DNA of 6,846 bases from CAYLOP01 sp964385305 (GTDB lineage: Bacteria > Chloroflexota > Anaerolineae > Anaerolineales > E44-bin32), in contig CAYLOP010000158.1 in NCBI GenBank assembly GCA_964385305.1, positions 1 through 6,846 of the forward strand, read 5' to 3'. Shown piece by piece: positions 5,181-6,846 of this stretch. Both the position numbers and the translations under genes were made by a program. The notes below the pieces were generated by a model that had not been told where the DNA came from, did not search any database, and saw only the letters and a list, made by a program, of their open reading frames with translations. Numbering within the stretch: the first letter of the stretch is position 1; each line of letters starts with the position of its first letter.

Positions 5181-6335
5181 TTATAGTGACCTGGCCAGGA
5201 TCTCGCGCATCTCTTCTTGTGTGAGATCGATCGGGTTAGCGCGCATGCTGCTTGAGGCGGACGCGTTCTCGATCAGCGCATCAAAGTCAGCCTCCGTGAA
5301 GTCGTAGGCGCCCAATCCGGGAATGCGCAACTCTAGGGCGAGATCCGCCAACCAGGTGATGCCCTCCTCAACCGTGGTCTGTGGATCGCCCGTGAGGAGC
5401 TGCGCCACCTCTGAGAAACGACGTAAAGTGCCGCGGTCAGGTTGGCGTGCCTGGAGAGCGCGATAATTGACCGCCATCACGGCGGGCAGCAAGGCGGCGC
5501 ACACTGTGCCGTGGGGCGCGTCGAACATGCCGCCGAAGGGGCCGGCGAAGCCGTGCACAGCGCCGAGGCCAGCGTTGGCCAAGGCCAGGCCGCCGAACAA
5601 GCTGACGAGGCACATGTTCGCCCGCGCTTTAGTATCGTCACCGTCGTGGTAGGCAAAACGCAGGGCGGGACCCGCCAGTCGGATCCCTTCCCGGCAGATG
5701 GCGTCGATGAGCGGGTTGGACCGCGCCGAGAGGTAGGGCTCGATAACATGGCTGAGTGCGTCCAAACCTGTTTGAGCGGTGACGTCGGGCGGCATGCTAT
5801 ATGTCAGCGTCGGGTCTATAAGTGCCACGCGGGGCAGCATGAATGGGCTGCGCAGGCTAACCTTGACGCGATGCTCCGTGGAAGTAAGCACGGCGTTGCG
5901 CGTAACCTCTGCGCCCGTGCCGGCAGTGGTTGGGATGGCGATGTAGGGGGCGCAGGGCTGTGTGAGGGGTTTGCCCTCCCCAATCACCTCGAGGTAGTCG
6001 AGTGGGTCGCCCTTGTTGGTCAGCAGCGCGGCGATGGCTTTGCCCGTGTCAAGCGCGCTACCTCCGCCAATGCCGATCACCAAGTCACAGCCCGCTTCAA
6101 GTGCTTGGACGGTCCCCTCCCGGGCAAGCTCGACGGTCGGCTCGCCAGAGACGTGCAATGTGTGGTGAGCGAGGCCCGCGCTTTCCAGCCGCGAATGCAG
6201 CGCTGCGGCGCGCGTCTCAGTAGCGCCGGTCACAACCAGCGCTGTCTTTCCCATGCTGGCGGCTAGCTCTCCAGCATCCCATGATGCCCCTGTTCCGAAG
6301 ATAATCCGTGTCGCCGTGGCAAACTCGAAATCCAT
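5181..6335 (-). CDS. Iron-containing (group III) alcohol dehydrogenase
   Basis: The 384-residue protein has the full layout of the metal-dependent alcohol dehydrogenase family. An N-terminal nucleotide-binding half carries GIGGGSALDTGKA (88-100) and PTTAGTGAEVT (135-145). A helical C-terminal half carries the metal ligands D192 and H196 (GLDALSHVIEP), H261 (AVHGFAGP) and H275 (DAPHGTVCA). Length and motifs are intact. Such enzymes are cytoplasmic and interconvert alcohols and aldehydes or ketones with NAD(P)H using Fe2+ or Zn2+; the substrate is not evident. Relatives include lactaldehyde reductase, 1,3-propanediol dehydrogenase and maleylacetate reductase, and the 384-residue length with the PTTAGTGAEVT motif favours the alcohol dehydrogenase side. 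The gene starts 3 bases after the stop of the LsrG-like gene, with a G-rich ribosome binding site (TGGGGG) inside that gene's end, so the two are co-transcribed. No T-tailed terminator was found downstream. Confidence 0.93.
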   Translation of the reverse strand: MDFEFATATRIIFGTGASWDAGELAASMGKTALVVTGATETRAAALHSRLESAGLAHHTLHVSGEPTVELAREGTVQALEAGCDLVIGIGGGSALDTGKAIAALLTNKGDPLDYLEVIGEGKPLTQPCAPYIAIPTTAGTGAEVTRNAVLTSTEHRVKVSLRSPFMLPRVALIDPTLTYSMPPDVTAQTGLDALSHVIEPYLSARSNPLIDAICREGIRLAGPALRFAYHDGDDTKARANMCLVSLFGGLALANAGLGAVHGFAGPFGGMFDAPHGTVCAALLPAVMAVNYRALQARQPDRGTLRRFSEVAQLLTGDPQTTVEEGITWLADLALELRIPGLGAYDFTEADFDALIENASASSSMRANPIDLTQEEMREILARSL

Positions 6336-6338
6336 GGC

Positions 6339-6647
6339 CTACCCCCAGCCTGCGTCTTCCGGGTAGATGTTGTCGTATTTGACACTGCTGCGTGGTTCGG
6401 CCATCATTTCGGCGACGGTGTCGCGCCAGGTCTGATAATGTGCGGTCTCTTTATGCCGTGCAGGGTCTTCAGGCATGCGGTATACCTCGACGAGCGCGAA
6501 GTGCGTTGGATCGCTTCGATCTTGAATGACGTCGAAGCGGGCGACTCCTGGCTCCTGCACGCTGTTGCGGGCGTTTTCAAGTGATGCGGCTTTGAACGCG
6601 TCGATCGAATCCTCTTTGACATGCACGTGTACGTGAACGATAAACAT
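6339..6647 (-). CDS. LsrG/YgiN-like antibiotic biosynthesis monooxygenase (ABM) domain protein
   Basis: The 102-residue protein is a single ferredoxin-like ABM domain: a first strand (MFIVHVHVHV, 1-10), then helix (about 13-30), EPG (32-34), RFDVIQD (37-43), FALVEVY (50-56), and HKETAHYQTW (65-74), ending in a PR...YDNIYP tail. This order is characteristic of the LsrG/quinol monooxygenase (YgiN) group, small dimeric cytoplasmic enzymes acting on quinols or on phospho-AI-2 derived compounds. The start at 6647 was chosen because AGGAGA (6660-6655) lies 7 bases upstream; an upstream ATG at 6674 would add nine residues outside the fold. It is first in an operon with the iron alcohol dehydrogenase (3-base gap), suggesting that both act on related carbonyl or quinone-type intermediates. 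The physiological substrate cannot be deduced. Confidence 0.88.
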   Translation of the reverse strand: MFIVHVHVHVKEDSIDAFKAASLENARNSVQEPGVARFDVIQDRSDPTHFALVEVYRMPEDPARHKETAHYQTWRDTVAEMMAEPRSSVKYDNIYPEDAGWG

Positions 6648-6846
6648 GGTATCGTCTCCTATGCTCATGACCACTTTCCTGATAATTCCTCGATGACTGC
6701 GCTCCCGTCCCCACCCAATTGTTCTACACGGATGTGCAGCCTGCCCCTATTATGCCTCAAACCATTAAAACGATTTCCATCCATATTGAACTGTGTTGAA
6801 GAGATTTTACACGTAATGCACGAATAGAAATCTCAACCCCCCGGCA

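Noticed and set aside
5442..6266. Plus-strand 274-codon open frame opposite the alcohol dehydrogenase
   Set aside because: It is antisense to a gene with a full set of family motifs. Its translation (rich in His, Gln, Gly, Ala) is a typical shadow of a GC-rich gene.

Overview
The window looks like chromosomal DNA of a moderately GC-rich environmental bacterium, probably a member of the Chloroflexota (Anaerolineae-like). That is an inference from style: a PknB-type kinase with a single transmembrane segment and an unusual outer domain, a short M29 aminopeptidase, and an iron alcohol dehydrogenase paired with a small LsrG-like monooxygenase. No rRNA, tRNA or marker protein is present to prove it.

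Layout, left to right. (1) The first 59 bases hold the beginning of a minus-strand gene for an exported or membrane-anchored protein. (2) About 550 bases without a convincing gene lead to a plus-strand membrane Ser/Thr protein kinase (609-2108). (3) After a 228-base gap with a possible promoter and an inverted repeat comes an intact plus-strand M29 metallo-aminopeptidase (2337-3461), closed by a strong terminator. (4) The stretch 3462-4755 is the unusual part. It carries a minus-strand two-gene module, a winged-helix regulator (4231-4560) overlapping by 4 bases a nucleotidyltransferase-fold gene (3692-4234) that is broken by one in-frame amber codon. Three 19-bp palindromes spaced exactly 21 bp apart lie just upstream of the regulator. 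(5) A second, base-for-base identical copy of the last 201 bp of the aminopeptidase gene (4756-4956) follows, joined to foreign upstream sequence and followed by its own terminator. (6) On the minus strand, a two-gene operon encodes an LsrG/YgiN-like monooxygenase-fold protein (6339-6647) and an iron-dependent alcohol dehydrogenase (5181-6335).

How it fits together. The kinase, the aminopeptidase and the dehydrogenase operon look like ordinary resident genes. The regulator/nucleotidyltransferase pair is organised like a toxin-antitoxin or other autoregulated module: a small DNA-binding protein first, a 4-base overlap, and an operator array over its own promoter. Because this module lies between an intact gene and a perfect orphan copy of that gene's 3' end, the simplest reading is recent acquisition of a roughly 1.5-kb segment that restored the aminopeptidase 3' end as it inserted. 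This resembles elements that integrate into gene 3' ends, but no integrase or transposase is visible. Tandem duplication with rearrangement, or an assembly artefact, remain possible. The perfect repeat, the phased operators and the amber codon between the two catalytic motifs are the observations most worth checking.
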